A DNA stretch of 64,000 bases from Phalacrocorax aristotelis (lineage: Eukaryota; Chordata; Aves; Suliformes; Phalacrocoracidae). Positions 1 through 39,999 of the stretch are shown here, piece by piece. Position 1 is the stretch's first letter. Each line of letters opens with the position of its first letter. The notes below the pieces were generated by a model that did not search any database, had not been told where the DNA came from, and saw nothing but the letters and a program-made list of their open reading frames with translations. The position numbers and the translations under genes are program-made. The stretch spans positions 129,890,125-129,954,124 of the forward strand of contig NC_134276.1 in assembly GCF_949628215.1 (NCBI RefSeq), in the 5' to 3' direction.

Positions 1-1448
1 GGATGATTTATGGTAGGCATTGGGGAAATATTTTCAAGTTTTTAAGGGTCTCTAGTCCTCCAGTAAGTACCCACAGCCTCTGCTGCTGGGTTACCACCCA
101 TTAGTTCTTAAAGGTCTCTGCAGTTTGGGTAGGGTGGGGTAGGTATCCATGATTCTGCCTCAGAGCAATGGGTGGGTTTGATCAGTATGAGCTAACGGGT
201 GAGGTAATCCGGTACAGCCCATGGCCTTTTTCCTTGGAAGAAGGCGGCTTTTGTGGTATGCATTCAGTCAGCTGTGTGGAGCTGGGTGAGATGAGAGCCA
301 GAGATCCCCCCTCTGTACCACTGTAGGAGAAAGCATGAGGGCACCTTGTACACAAGCCCATCGCCCAGTAGGGAACCACAGTTTTCCATTTAGTATGTAG
401 CTGGAGTTTCCTAGGCTCCATGGTGAATCCTCACCAATTAGTACGTGGTGTTTTAGACTTAAGTGTAGCTAGAAGTGGGGCAATGCCTGTGCAGTGAAGC
501 TTACAGCTTGAGCTTCTTCATGGTTTGGCTCTAAACCCTACCCTTTGGATCAAACTTTTCTTTTTTCTTTCAGATTTAGGGTAGAAACCTAGTCCTACAG
601 TCAGACTGGTGTAAAGGTCTAGTAAGAGTCAGTAACATCTGAGCTACACAGTGCTAAGCACAGAATTAGGTGCAGTACTTGGATTGCCTTTTTTTTATTA
701 CACTGCATTCTTCCTTCAAGGCATTCCCTTTTATAGTGGCATTGACCCAGTTCACAGTCATTAACTTGGGTGGACTGACAGCAAGGAGCTTGGCTTTCCT
801 GCCGCAACCACATCAAACAAACAAAAAAAACCCTGCATCAACAGAGGCACAAGCACTACATGCCAGCAGGAACCAGAGGTGTAACCTGCATCCACTTGCA
901 TGGCTGTTTTCTACCTCAGCCTTCTCTGACCATTACATTTGCTAATGGCGTTGCATCTGGGAGAGACCTTTTGCAATCTACTGCACCGTTCCTGAGCAGA
1001 GGAAATGAGGCTCCACATGGCACAGCAGGAGAGTGGAAATGTAAGAAGTTAACAGCATGAGGTGGGGTACCAGTTATGCCCAGGTCCCTCTGTAGTCCTG
1101 AAGACCTTCAGGTGAAGAAGGGGAGCTGACATCTTTCCACTGGGCTCCACCTTGCCACAGCTGTCTCATGACACCCTGCCTGGAGTCCCCATCTCTGGTT
1201 GCATGCTGGTCCTTGTTGTGCTGTGATTTTTTTTTCTTTTTCCTTGCCATCTTGTAAGCTGATTTCAGCATTGCTAGATGGCCATGGATCATGAAGGCAC
1301 CCGTGTTTTGCTGTCAAGGCCTCTGGAAGCACTGCTGGAGTCTAGCTGACCCCTGATACACTGCTGCCTGTGTTGGCAACATGGATAAGAAGTACTTCCA
1401 AAACCCAAATGCAGAGCAGACTCCCTCTTTGGAAGAGCAATAAACAAA

Positions 1449-1527
1449 TCTCCCCTCCCCTCCTCTTTTACCCAAACAATCTTTCTTTTTTCATCCCTCC
1501 CCCCTTCCCCCCCATCCCCCCCTTCCC
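1449..1527. repeat. Polypyrimidine low-complexity tract
   Basis: The + strand is almost entirely C and T over about 80 bases, interrupted once by an A-containing segment (ACCCAAACAA) near 1471-1480. It includes runs of six to seven C. This low complexity explains the proline- and leucine-rich open frame that crosses it. Confidence 0.8.
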
Positions 1528-3361
1528 AGGGGTTATGCCCTTTTATCACCCTGTCTGTTCTCTGTCACCTGGGAGAGGCAGAAAACCCAACATGACAGAT
1601 CCATCTTTCTTAGGGTGGAAGCTGTCCCAAAAGCCTCAGTATATTTGTGAAATCCAAAACCTCAGAGAACCACCCACCTCACTCATGCTAAAACCATTTC
1701 TTGAAAGATTGCATGAAACAGTCTGTTGCGCAAGTCTCAGAACATCAAACAACCCCTTATTTATAGTATATACACTTACAACAATAAACCTCCCTTTTGA
1801 ACTGCATTGGCCAATATAGTTTTAAAAGGCTTTTTTCCTTTTAATCAACATCTCAATTTGTTGTTTAAGCATTCAGTGCTTTGGCTTGAGCGGAGTTGGT
1901 CTTGTGACTTCCTGTAGGGCTACTTGATTAAGTTTGCAAAATCTTCTGTTTCCTCCACTGTGGTCCTTCGAGAGAAGATGGTACTACTCCAACTTAGTAA
2001 TGCCAGCTTCTTGCTCAATACGCTCAGCTTGCGTCAGGAAGCCTATGCTCTGAGCTTGTAAATATACCTGGGAAATGTTGCCCCGAAAATGAAGGAGGAG
2101 GAAAAAGGATATTTTTTTTCAAGCTGATAAGCAAGATTTAAAAATACCTGTACATTTGAAGGGGCCCTTTCTGCAACAGCTGCAGCCTGTAAATGCCAGC
2201 AGCAGAGCATCAACTGCTTGCAAGCAGTCCCTTCCATGCCCACTGCGCTCCTTTGGTCAGTCAGCTGAAATAATGTGTTTCTGCCAGTGCCCTGGGCACA
2301 AAGACAGGCCCCAGAAGTCACATATTTCTTTTAGCTCCAAGCTGGTGGCCTTGGCCAAGGGCAGCTGTCCCTTGGCCAGATTAAGTCCCTCCATGATGGC
2401 TGAGAGAGCCAGGCTAGCTCAGGCCGGGTGGCAGCTCCTGGCCAAGCACAGTGCCTGAGCCGCCCTTGGTGCTGCCGGATCAGTGGCACCCTGAGCCCAT
2501 CCAAGGGCCGCGGCAGCTCATCAGCTCAGGGTGCACTGAGCCAAGAGGGGACCCCTCTGACCCCCTCCCTGGTTCTGCTGGCCAGCACAGTGGTTTTGGC
2601 TTCTCTGTCACCCAGCTTGTTCAGCCCCCTGTTATTTCAGCTAGGGAAAAACAGACCCCTTCCAGTTGTTCCCCAGTCTTTTACATCTCTTCGTTGCCAG
2701 TGAACTCCTCAGGGCAAGGAAATACTTTCTTTTACACGTTGGTACAATACTTAGGGAATGATTTGCATGCTTTTATGGGCGGTGCGTGCCCTTGCCTGGA
2801 GATGCAGGAAAAGAGGATTGCATGGGCATGACAGTGCATTAGCTCTTCAAAACATACCTCGGGGAGGCCGTCGGGTGAGTTTGGCAACGCCCTCGGAGAG
2901 GCTTGTGTGCACAATGTGAGGGTAATAAGCTGCTAAGAATGAGGACAAGGCTGGTCGTGTTTGTTACTGGCCTCTTCCTACTCATCGGGGCATAAATAAC
3001 AGAGAGGAATCTCCCACTGATTATGTAGGAACTGGAAGCAAGGCAAAGCTTTCTCATCTGTCCATTGGGCTAGACTGGAGAAGACTCAGGCTGTTTTCCT
3101 CACTACCTCTTTCCAATAGATATATTTTTATATATTTACTTCAGCGAGGTTTTATTCTTAAAACTTCCAGGTGTAAGTATCCCAGAAGAGCTATCCCAGC
3201 AAACCATCCTTGTGGGAGTCCTGCTTTTACTATCCTGTTAGTTTAGCGGATTTCAATAAGTGAAACAAAAATGACTATATTTTGGCAAAAAGACTTATAA
3301 GTGGATGCAACAGCATTTGCACTAAGGTTTTTGCCATTATGAAAATTTCAAATTCTCTGCC

Positions 3362-3377
3362 AAAAAAAAAAAAAAAA
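3362..3377. repeat. Poly-A tract (16 A)
   Basis: An uninterrupted run of 16 A on the + strand in intergenic DNA. It could be a microsatellite or the tail of an unrecognised retroposed fragment; no element body was recognised 5' of it. Confidence 0.85.
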
Positions 3378-6300
3378 GGCATCCAGGGAGGGGAAAGATG
3401 GTCATTAACAATATTGCTATTCTGGCACAAAAAAAAGGCTTTTACAGACCTGCCTTAAAATTAGTTTTCCCAGGTATTCACTCAACTCATGATGAGCCTC
3501 TCCCCACTAAACACTTTCAGTGTAACTAGATACCAGGCTTGAAACAATCTAGTGCATCCAGCAGTCCTCCTGAACACTCATATATGGGAACAAGATCTGA
3601 ACTCTGACACTGAGCCCTCAAACCAAAATAAAATCCTCTGGCTTTTTAGAACTGGGAAAAATTCAGCTCTGGAAATGCTGGGTCTGGTGTTTTTTGCTTT
3701 TATCTGTAACAGAGGAATCTGCTGGATTGGAGCATTAGATCAGAACATCTTGGGGCTTAAGGGTGGATCTCAGTTATGCACCTCAGGTCTATCACTAACC
3801 ATAATGTGCTCTCTGCATTGTTTCTTGAGGACATGCCCGTGCAGACAATAGCTATGTGCTGGCAAGCCAAGGTCTGAACGTATCTAAACACTATATAATC
3901 ATTAAAAAAATCCAACTGGGGGATAGGGAGCTGGGCTGCTGTTCTGCATGTACTTGGCAGATACCTGTGTCCTGTACAGAGCAATGTCATTGGAGGAGCA
4001 AAGCACATTCCTCTGGGACATGCTATTCCTCCAAGCTGCCCCCCTGGTCTACCATCTCCACTGTAATTGCCTCTTGGATTGCTAGATGTTAACACTATGG
4101 CCCCAGGGATCGCTGCTTTTTCAGCAGCCTGTGGGAAAGAACAAAGAGGGCGACAGGAGAGTGCCCGGAGCAAAGCACAGTGGTAGGCACCTCACTCTTC
4201 ATCAGGGGAAAAACCCAAGCTACAAATCAGCAGATTTACTGCAATTTCAAGGACTCCTAAAATTTCATTGCAGTCCTGGTACAAGTATGTGTTGCATGAA
4301 AGTAAAGCTGCACTTGCCCAGAAGCAGCTGGTGCCAGAAAGACATTGAAAAGATCCATTTGTCTCCTGGTGAAGAGCTGGTATCCACCTAAGCAGAAGCT
4401 GGGCTCTTAGGTTAGCCTGGAACTGGGATCCCAAGCAGAATATGTGCAGATCTTAGCTCTGCTGTGAACCTTCCAAGAAGCTCAAGCAAGACAAGTTTTG
4501 GTGTAATTCACTGCCCCTAACTTTATCTTCTTCAAAAGTTTACGTCTTTAACAGGGCCAACGTTAGTGGAGAAACATGGGGACTTCCAGAGTGACTCACC
4601 TCTAGCTTCATTGGCAGATGTCAGTAGAGCAAATTGTTCTTTGGAGAGGTGCTCTCTAGTAAGTATGGAAACAACATGAATCCTACCCTTGCCCCTGTAT
4701 GCCGTATTTCTTTCTGCCTCCTGTCCAACGTAGATAATGGCACGATGAGGCTTTTGGTGCAGTTTGCCAGCTGGGTAAATCCACAAGTGGCTAATGCATT
4801 GAAGCGGCTATGAGAGCACGAGCGAGCTCTCAGAAGGGTGTACCGCATGCAGCCCTTGTTACTCATGGCAAATGGACAGTATCCTCCCCTCAGCAGGCAT
4901 TGCCTTGGGCAGCCAAGGGAACTGATGCATTATAAATCCACATGATCTTCCCCAGCAATAGTATGTGCCCATGTGCATGGTCTGCGCTGCTGTTGGCCAC
5001 CAGTTTATACTTCAGACTTTTTCTGATTTAAGCCCAGGACCACTTTTTCTTAATCTAGGTATAAACCATCAGACAGAGCCTATCACAGCCTCTGGCTGAG
5101 GCGCAACTCTTTTATCTAGGGCAGCCATAAGTGCTGCCTGGTACAATGGGGTGGAGATGGGCAGCCCCCATCAGGAAGAAAGGACTTGCCACGATGTTCC
5201 CCTCAGCAGCACGGAGGGACTGCCGAGGTGCCTTGCTGGTAGAGGGGTGTGCCTGGGGCAGTCCTAAAGTTTAACTCAGAAGCACATCTGGACAGATAAC
5301 TCAGAGCAGTGCTGTAAATCCCCTCAGCCTGCAGAGCCCCAAGGGTGGAGGAAGAAATGGAGCAGCATCCTCCCCAGAGCTTCTCCTTAGCAGCTGGCTC
5401 TGCCCTGCCAACAAGGGCCCTGTGACTTGCACGCCTGGAGGAGACAATACAGGTCCTTCTCTGGTTTAAGTCTGAGCCACCACTGCACTGTGCTAACTTC
5501 TAGAAAGATGCTGAGCTCCCAGCCGCTCTGGTCTGCAGTCAGACCGCAGCTATGCTTAGCATACAGTCACACAGGGGTGCTAGGCTGACAGCGTCCAGAC
5601 ATGCTCCTGTGGGTATGTCGTATGTCTGTGCCCATTCAAACCCTTTCTTTGGAACACATGTGGAACCTGATTAAAGTACAAGAGCCTCCATGTCCTCTGC
5701 TCTTTACACAGAGTAAGCAGCAATACAGACAACACTTGCTATGACTTCACTCTGATTTTCCCAGGTCTAAAGAAATTCATCCACAGTAAAGCTGAAACCA
5801 CAGGTTTATGCAAGTTCTTTCTGAAACTGTAGAGGAACTACATCTTGTCCTTCCCATTGCAGTAAGCAGCCATCCCCGGCTTATTTAAAAAATGGAGCAA
5901 ACATATATGTGTGCATTTGTGTGAAACTCTGCTGGAAAAAAACTCTCTGGGCTAGCACTCATCCTTGTGGACACCAGAAATCCCAAGTAACACCAGTAAA
6001 AGAGAGAGGTTTAGGCTGAGCTCTTGTGACAAATGACAGAACAGATTTATATTTGCTTTTAAAGAGATGCTCTCCACCATGCAGAGGAACCCATCTCAAG
6101 ATCTCAATTACCGCTAGTCGAGGCTGCTTTTTAGCCTCTCTCGTTTGGGTTATGAACACGTACACACTAAATTTTTAAAATTACATTTTTGTAAAAGCCA
6201 ACCACCTTGTCATCTATGCCTGTAGTCTCAGTTCTTTCTCTCCCCTTTCTCTCTCTCCCCTTGTAATTAATTTCCTTACTTTTTCCATGGGGTAATATTA

Positions 6301-9300
6301 CAGAGTGTTGATAAGCTGCTCTTCCCTTTTGCCCCAGAACAGTGATCAGAGCAAACAGGCAGGTTTTAAAATCCTTGGAGAGAAAGATGTTCTGCAAACA
6401 GAACTTGTTGCTGGATTAAAACTGTGTTGCGGCTAATGAGGACTCATAAACTTGAAGCAAAAATCTATAGCTGGTCAGCGCTTTGCTTGCTCATGCTTAT
6501 TTGAGTTGCTCTGGGCAGTAAACACTCTGGGAATACAACACATCCTTGGGCTATAGCCCATCTGCATAGAACAATTTTGCTGCTGAATGTGCATTTCTTA
6601 CTGAGGCTAACTGCTCATCTCAAGACTATAATGATACTGATGCACTCACACCATGAACTGCAACCCACTGTTCTGGCAGTTCTCTTGTTTTATTTCCCCA
6701 CCGCAAGAGCTGGAATGAATTTTATTTGTTGGTGAAGCTCATTATTGCTGGCTTTCCGTCTTGGGCAGCGGAAGATTTTATGGAGCTATCTTGTCTGTTT
6801 CAAAATGTTTTTTAAATCATCCTTTTTCCCAGCAGCTATGATATCCTGAAATAGCCCTGTATATAAACACCAATCATGCATATGTGCTTCATGTTTCCCA
6901 GGGTACAAAACTCCCCCTACAAACACAGTTTCGGAAAACTACTGTGAGCCTCCGCCTTCTGGCCACCGGGCTGGCTGGCTGTAGCTGGTATAGCTGACAT
7001 CCTTGCTCTTTCCTAGTCTTCTGGTGCATCTCAGCTAAGGAGAAAATCAATTTCTCTGCATGTAAACTCCAGGAGTCAGGAGTAATACTGAGCATCAGGG
7101 ATTAGAGCCATACTCAGACTTTCCCAAATCCAGACTGGAGTGAGACCGGGGTGTTTCCTAGCCCCTATCCTGGCTCTGTCACTTCTTCAGGACCCCAGGG
7201 GCATCCTACTTGTGGCCCTACCTCTGTGCCTCAGGGAGACAAGAGCATTTCCTTACTAATTCCAGGCATACAGGATGCTTTTCCTAACAGCTGTGCAGCA
7301 TTTGGCCATTATAAGCTACAGGACCCATATAGGAGCTATACTTAATTCCCAGCAAATCTGGGGGCTCCTGGCTCCCACGCTGGGGTGGCAACACTGTTTT
7401 ACGGCAATGCTGGCACTGCTGTTTCTGTAGACCTGATGTGAGAGCAGATCCCTGAATAAAAGAAAGACTCCCAAGGAAGAGAAATGGGGGATGCTTTCTG
7501 CATGTTTGTTTCAAGTGGGATCGGTTCTTCAACCTGTTTCACAGCACTTGGGCCAACACAGCTGCTGGGAGCGACAGAAAGTGCCAGGGCACCAGGGGAT
7601 TATGGTGATGAGGCAAAGCTTTTGCCATGCTAGCGCTTATGGATGTTTTGGGACATCCAGGCACAGCCCCAGACTCCTGAATGATGAAATTGCCCTCCCT
7701 CTTTCTTAGCAAGACATCCTTCGAATGTACCTGGGGCACACGCCTTTTTTCATTTTGGTTTCCTCCTTACCACATGCTGCTTTTTAGACAACTACATAGA
7801 GGCACTACTAAAATGTCTGCTCTGTAGAGCTTGCCTTATCACAATACCTGGTTTTGTAGCTTTTTGCAAAAATCTTCACGGGGGCTGGATTATCCCAAAA
7901 GTGAACCTGCACAATGACTGACTCCATTTCAGAGCCCAATACTTTCAACATTTTCTCTACAATCCTGAGGCTGTATAGAAGAATTTCCCTGCTTCAGTGG
8001 GGAAAGAAAAAACCCAAATCAGTACCACTTCTAACCAACAACTACCTCCTTCCCAAAGCTCAAGCACTGGCATGCCAGTTTGATAACTACCAGCTGAAAA
8101 ATGCATCTGGTGGAAGACCCAGAGTGAGAGTCTGGGCCTTGAGAACAGGGTCCTAATCCATAACCTATTACTGTGCACAGCGCTTGCCAAGAGAGCCCAC
8201 ACAGTGAGGTAAGGTTGCACCATGCTCTCTCCTTCCTTGAATAAAAAGTGCCTGCTCTAATGAGAAGCAAGTCCCTGAGTCAGCAAAGCACTTAAGTGTT
8301 TTGATGAACCAGGGCCAGACTGAACATCTTGTGCAGAACTCAGTTGTCTAGCGAACAATATCAAATATTGTATTGATGGATGCAGACTTAAATGAAAATT
8401 AAAGACGTGGCTATTTAAGGCCGTAGGTGCCCACACTCATATTGTTAAATTTTTTATTGTATTAAAGTAATCATTTATATGGGAACAGAACCAGCCACCT
8501 CCAGAAAATCCATCCCTGTCATGCTGGGAAGAATATTCTCAGTCCTCCCCCAGCACCCTGTAAATTGATGGCTCATGTAGCTTGCTTAGAAACTTGTCAC
8601 ATTCAGGCTACTTCAGAACAAGTTTCAGCCATATCCTCTCTTTTCCTACCAGGAATGCCCAGCTTTAGTACCTCTATTTGCTGTGCAAAGTATGGGGAAG
8701 TGAGGCATGGCTTCCTGTAGGCCAGATCAGCTATTAGAAGGTACAATTGACACCATGGAGCACCACTAGACAGGTCTCAAGATCCTGCCCTCACCATTAC
8801 TTGGCTGTTGGTCAATAGGCAGGGCGCTGAGCTTCGTGCCGACCTTGGTCTCTGAAGTTGCAGACAGCAAGGGTCCCCATCAGCCTGCTCTTCTCTCTCT
8901 AACACCTCCGGCCATCCTGCTAAATGGGGTTCTTGAACTCAGAGAACATTGATGTTGGAAAAAGAAGCATTATGTCAGGTGAAGATAAACCTCAGTCTAT
9001 TAAAACTGGCTCCCTCTCATTCATTGTGCAGCTTTTCACCTGAAATGCTGGATGCAGCAGCACGTTATAACTAAAGGCTGCAGCACCAAGGTGCATGCAG
9101 ACAGAGAGAACAGAGGTTGGACTTTGGCACATCCTGACTTCGGGGTGTTTCTCTTTGGAAACATCGTATTTTTCTAATGCAAATTTTTAATGGAAAGTTA
9201 TTGGTATCTTTTATATGTTTGAAAACCTATTTGTAGCATAGTGAAATGACAAAAAGAGCATACCTGTTTCTAATATAGCAACATGTACTTTGTTCTCTCT

Positions 9301-12300
9301 CCCTGTCCACCCTAGAGCAACAATCTTCATTTCCCTTTTACTTATTAATAATACACCCACTTGCCCTCTCAGCTAGGTAAAAAAAACCAGTGAAAGTATG
9401 GATTAAAAAAAAAAGAAAACTGGCATCTTTCACCGGCTTGCATATACTTAGATGCAATCACCTCCCTGCCATGGGATACAGGCAGGTGCAAAAGGGGGGA
9501 AAGGGAGAAAAAAGAGTATATGCAGGTATTTTTTAGCTCAACCCTATGCTCTTTTAAATATATTCCCATACAGCCACTAGTGCTCAAACAATTTGCAGAG
9601 AAGGCGTAACTTACATGGCACTTGGTTTATCTGCTCTGGAATGGCAAAGTGCACACAGATATACACTGTGGTTCCAGTGAGTCTAGGGATTTCAAAGCTG
9701 CTTTATCTCCCAGATAACTCACTGGCAAAGAAGGGCAAAGTAAAAACAGCATCAGTAACTAAAAATGGAATGATATAGTATGATTATGGGCTTTAAAAAA
9801 GAAGTTTCACATAAATACATGTTACAGTTTTGTCTAGAGCAAGAGTTTTAAGCCTTTTTTTTTATTATTTGTGGATTCGTAAACATTGTTCCTGGAGAAG
9901 TGCAAATCCTTGAACAGTGTGTCTGAACCTACTGGCGATGACGTTCCTTTTCTTGTTCTCACAGCACATCCTGCTCCAAGTAGTCTTTGGGGACTTTTGA
10001 ACCAGGAGTAAAAATCCAGCTCCTAGCAGTCGGGCAGGAACCATGCTCTCCTAAATCCCACACGCTGATCTGATTCACCGCTTCGCTCTTCTAAGCCTCC
10101 ACATCCTCTCCAGTAAAACACAAAAACCCCACAGTTTTTAAGCTCTCAGGCTGAGGCACTTTGAGAAAGGCTGAGCAGCCGAAGTTCCCACCTACGGAAG
10201 TGCCAAGCGCTCAGGAATTTTGTACAGTCATAGAGCTGAGGCACTTGAAATGATGGGAATGCTGTGTATTTCTGCCCTTCACCTCTGCAGCCTGCAACGC
10301 CATCTCTCTGAAGGAAGGTAATGCCATTTATGTGCAGTGGCAAAGGCTAGAGCCCTCATTTTCACAGGGCCTTTGAGGAGTCTTTGTCATGGTTTTTTGC
10401 AACTTGACTGACTTGAAAGGCTTCAGAAGCTTAGCCAAGCCTGACTGGGTGTAGTGGATCTTGATCTTTGCTCATCCCATAGTTCAATATTCCGCCAAAC
10501 ACCCCCCCCACACACTTAATGGAGTCACATCCTTATCTCTTAAAGTGATCTCACTGAAGTCAGGGGACAAGACAGCAGGGGGTGTGAGACCTGTAATTCC
10601 AGGTAGAAGGTCTATAGAAATACAGTTACATACAATCACCTCATCTTCTCTGGGTCCCCTCTTAAGGGAATTACCCTTCAAAGAGCAAAAATCCCTTTTG
10701 ATTGCCTTTCTGAACCACAGTGATAGAGACCTCATGGTGGAGCACATCTCACTTCATCTGCACTGCTGCCACTTTTGTTGCCTGCTTTAGTCTGCTGTAG
10801 GTAACCCCATCCTCTGGAGACTCCTGAGATAAGGTACAAGCACGTAAGGGAAAACAGCTTATTTGGGCCCAGCTCCATTCTGGTTTTTGCTGAGTAAGTG
10901 GGAGCCTCTGCCGTGAAGGGCACTGTCCTGTCCACAGGCAAGCTGCCCCAATGTGTGCATATTAATTGCTGCTGAAGAAGCAGATGTTTTCCAGGTGAAG
11001 GCCAAAGCATTGCCCTTGTTGCAACACATGCAAAATGCTGGTGGCCCTGGGAGATGTCACAGAAAGGAAAAACAGGTGGGAGATGACATTCTTTCCTATG
11101 CCGGGTACTATCCACTGCTGGGATCTAACGCTCCAGTTTTCCCCAGAAGTGCAGCCCTAGGGTGTGGCAGTTGCAAAGGGATAAATTAGATTTGCTTCTC
11201 TGTGTCAAGCTACATGCATCTGTTACTGGAAGCAGGAATATGCCTGAGCAGAAGCTGTCATATCTAGCAGCAAGAGCAAGGGGCTTTCAGACCCTTGGAC
11301 TCTTACCTAGAACCTGCTAAAGCTTTTCTGTGTGCCAGCCTACCCCCTCTGTAACTCTGTTTTCCCATCCCTAAAATGGCCAAAATAAAACTTGCTGCTG
11401 TAAAGCACTTGCAGCTTCTCAAAGTAAAAAATGCTGCAGGAGGGCCATGTGATGTCCACAGCAGCAGGTATTCACATAATGCCCCGCACTGTTTACCTAA
11501 GGCCCACCCTTCTCCTTTCATCACATCCCGTGCTACCTGTCCCTGGAATTCGAATGCTGTTCAGCAGCCTGCAAGGGCACTACAAGCAAAGGGCACCACA
11601 AGCAGTGAGCGGTCCGAACGGAAAAACGATGTATTGCTGCAAATCTGCAAAATAATGATTCACAGTTACTCCCAGGATGGGGACACACAAGCCAAAGAGC
11701 AGGAATTTTCAGGTTTTAAAACCTGATTTGGATCTGGCCCGCTGGCAGAAATGAAGTTCCCCGTGTGTTATCTTTGCTTCTCTCAGCTGTCCTGCCAGGG
11801 TATCAAAAAGAGTTTGTAATTGCCTGTAGATACTGGAAACAGAGCTCTCCTGATTTTTCTTAAGCTAATCTCTCTGATACCTATTACAGGAGGAGAACAC
11901 AAGTACTCTACTCTCCCTGCCTGGTTTGATGTAGTAAGATTTCCTTTGACCCATAGGGATTTGCTTTCTGTTTAAATCACTGAGAGTAAGAGAAATTAGA
12001 TGCATTTTTCTCCTGAAAGAGACACTAGGTCTGAGTGTACAGCACCTCAGTTGCACACTACGGTTCCATGTTGTAAAGAAATGACAACGTGTCAATTAAC
12101 CCAAAACAAAAGATGGATTAAACGGATGGTGTGCCAACTCAACTACACTGTTTATGTGGCACTTCAAGGGAAACATGGCTCAGAAGTTGTCTGGAGGTCT
12201 TTTAATGTCCTATTGATGATGCTTCACTGCCACACAGAAAGAAACACAAGTTTGGTACGGTGGATTGCTCTTAAGGAGTGAAATGCTATTATGGAGTGAC

Positions 12301-13843
12301 AATGAAATGAATAGGTGATTTCAGGCTCTGAAATTTCTACCCAGTTCCTAATGCCTATCCTCTTCTTCCTGCCCGCTGGCAAGAGCCAGGCCTTTCATGG
12401 TAAGTCTTAAAAGAAAACCTCAAAAATGAGTAATGAGAGCTAACTGAGAACATTGCCTCAGGGTCAGGACAGTGCAGCTTGGGAGGGAGACGGCTGCCCA
12501 GGTGCCATGTTATTTTCTAGGTAAACTGAAAGCTTTGGTCTCCAAGTCTGTCAATGCAGTGCCAGATCCAGGGAAGACCATCAGAGGCACAAAATGGAGC
12601 TTACACAGAAGACTAAAAAAGTGTCTCTGCAATGCTGGCCTGCCATCTAAAATTGCATCTGAGCTCAGTGCTGGTTTTTACTTTAAAGTTCACTATGTTC
12701 TGTCCCAGTGAGCACAGTGACAGGACCAAGCTCCACCAACGGTGTGGTACTTCCACCACCTTTTAAAGGACTGTGATGATTGTAATGGCATCGCTTCCCC
12801 TTACACATGCCTTTGTGGGCAAACAGTTTGATGACCAAGCTCTTGCACAGGACGTTTAAGGCCTGAACTCAGTTCTCTTCTGCTGCGGAGGCGTTTCAAG
12901 CATGATAGGGGAGCATCATAACTACGTTCTTCCTCCTGATGCTGCGAAAATCTAACTCTCAGTCAGCAAGAAAGTTCCCAGCTAATTTTTGGGGCCCTCA
13001 GTAGGTGAAGCCTCCTGCAGGGAAGAGGCTGCTGAAACACTCTCTCATTGCCAAGCTCATACTGGGTCCTGGAGGTTTTGTGCAAGAACAAAAAAAGAGC
13101 AGGAGCTGATTTTCTTTGCCAGAGAATCCAGACAGAAGTAACAAGCAAAGTGATCAAACAAACATTGACAACTTCTGCGTCTGTCTTTCCCAGAATCTGA
13201 ACCGAAAGGGAAGGATGATGGTCCCATAGCCAGGCTCCCTGAGCAGCAGCAGGCACAGAACAGTGCCCTGTAATTCCTCACCGAGTCCTGGATCACTCAA
13301 GTGTAGGCACCGCCACGTTTTGAAGCCGTTTCTGGCAAGCACACGGACATCTCCCAGCACATGGGACGCACTTTGGTCCCGGGAGGCCCAAAGCATGACA
13401 GGCACCATGCCACCCACACCTGCCCCTCGCCAGCACAGCCCCCCACGCAGCGGCACAGGCTCGGGTTTGGGTGGGAAAGGGGCCCCCCGAGATCCTGTAC
13501 CCCTCGGTGAGGGGCGGCAGCACCGGCAAGACCCACGGGAAACCCACGGGGCACCCCGAGACTTCAGGCGGCAGCGGCGGCGGGGCCGGCTCCCGCCGTG
13601 ACCGTGGGCGGCCGTCTCGACGGATAAACCACCAAACCTTCGAGGCGGGAGGGGGAAGGCCCGGCATGGCGGCAGCGCTGGGGCACGGCCCGGGGCGGAA
13701 GGAGTCGTAGCGCCCCGACCCGCCTCTCCCCACGCCGCCGAGGCGCGGCGCGGCTCGTGGAGCCGAGGTGAACCCCGAAGTGCACCCGTGGCCGGGCCCG
13801 CAGGCACCGCTCCCGCCCACAGCACAGCCCCATCCCATTCCAC

Positions 13844-13873
13844 CCCGTCCCGTCCCGTCCCGTCCCGTCCCGT
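13844..13873. repeat. CCCGT pentanucleotide repeat, six units
   Basis: Six perfect CCCGT units in tandem, followed by a C-rich run to about 13879. On the - strand this reads as GGG blocks separated by two bases (GGGAC repeated), which meets the standard G-quadruplex pattern of four or more G3 tracts with short loops. It ends about 27 bases before the GC boxes of the ATP1A1 promoter. Confidence 0.95.
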
Positions 13874-13900
13874 CCCCCCTCCTTGGCCACAGTCTCGGAG

Positions 13901-13965
13901 GGGCGGGCCGGGGCGGGGCGGTGTGGCGAGGACTCTTTATGCAGCGGGAAGCCGGCGGCTCTTGG
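13901..13965 (+). promoter_or_regulatory. ATP1A1 proximal core promoter
   Basis: Two or three overlapping Sp1-type GC boxes (GGGCGGG at 13901 and GGGGCGGGG around 13910-13919) are followed by a weak TATA-like CTTTAT at 13935-13940. Mammalian ATP1A1 promoters also rely on GC boxes. If the TATA-like element works, transcription would start near 13965, giving a 5' UTR of about 215 bases. No CCAAT box or consensus CRE was seen nearby. The start site is inferred, not observed. Confidence 0.6.
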
Positions 13966-14181
13966 AGCTGCGGTCGGCTGCGGCCACAGAGAGGAGGGAG
14001 CCGGGCGGGGGCAGAGCGGGGCGAGGCGAAGAAGAGCCGCCGAGGAGGAGGAAGAGGAAGGCGAACGGCGGCCGGGGCGCTGCTATTGTTCCGCACCTGC
14101 CGCCGGCCCGGGACACGTGGCGCCGTTGAGCCCCGCTCTTCGCCCCCAGCCGCCTGACCCGACCCGCAGCCGCCCGGCACC
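13965..14181 (+). other. ATP1A1 5' UTR (approximate start)
   Basis: GC-rich leader between the inferred start site and the ATG. It contains a CACGTG E-box at 14114-14119 and purine-rich GAGGAGG-type repeats near 14040-14060. No upstream ATG was noticed close to the start codon. The 5' boundary is an estimate from the promoter motifs. Confidence 0.5.

Positions 14182-39999
<25,818 letters not shown>

Larger units (their letters stand above)
1..13260. other. Upstream intergenic region, no gene recognised
   Basis: About 13 kb of non-coding-looking DNA 5' of ATP1A1. Open frames here are short, overlap in several frames and lack homology I can recognise; none is flanked by a plausible set of splice sites. 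It contains scattered simple-sequence tracts (listed separately) and AT-rich patches such as 3115-3140, 8440-8490 and 9170-9240. Distal regulatory elements of ATP1A1 could lie here, but nothing in the sequence alone identifies them. Confidence 0.6.

Noticed and set aside
1370..1819. A 149-codon + strand open frame
   Set aside because: It crosses the polypyrimidine tract, which creates its proline- and phenylalanine-rich middle; no homology was recognised.
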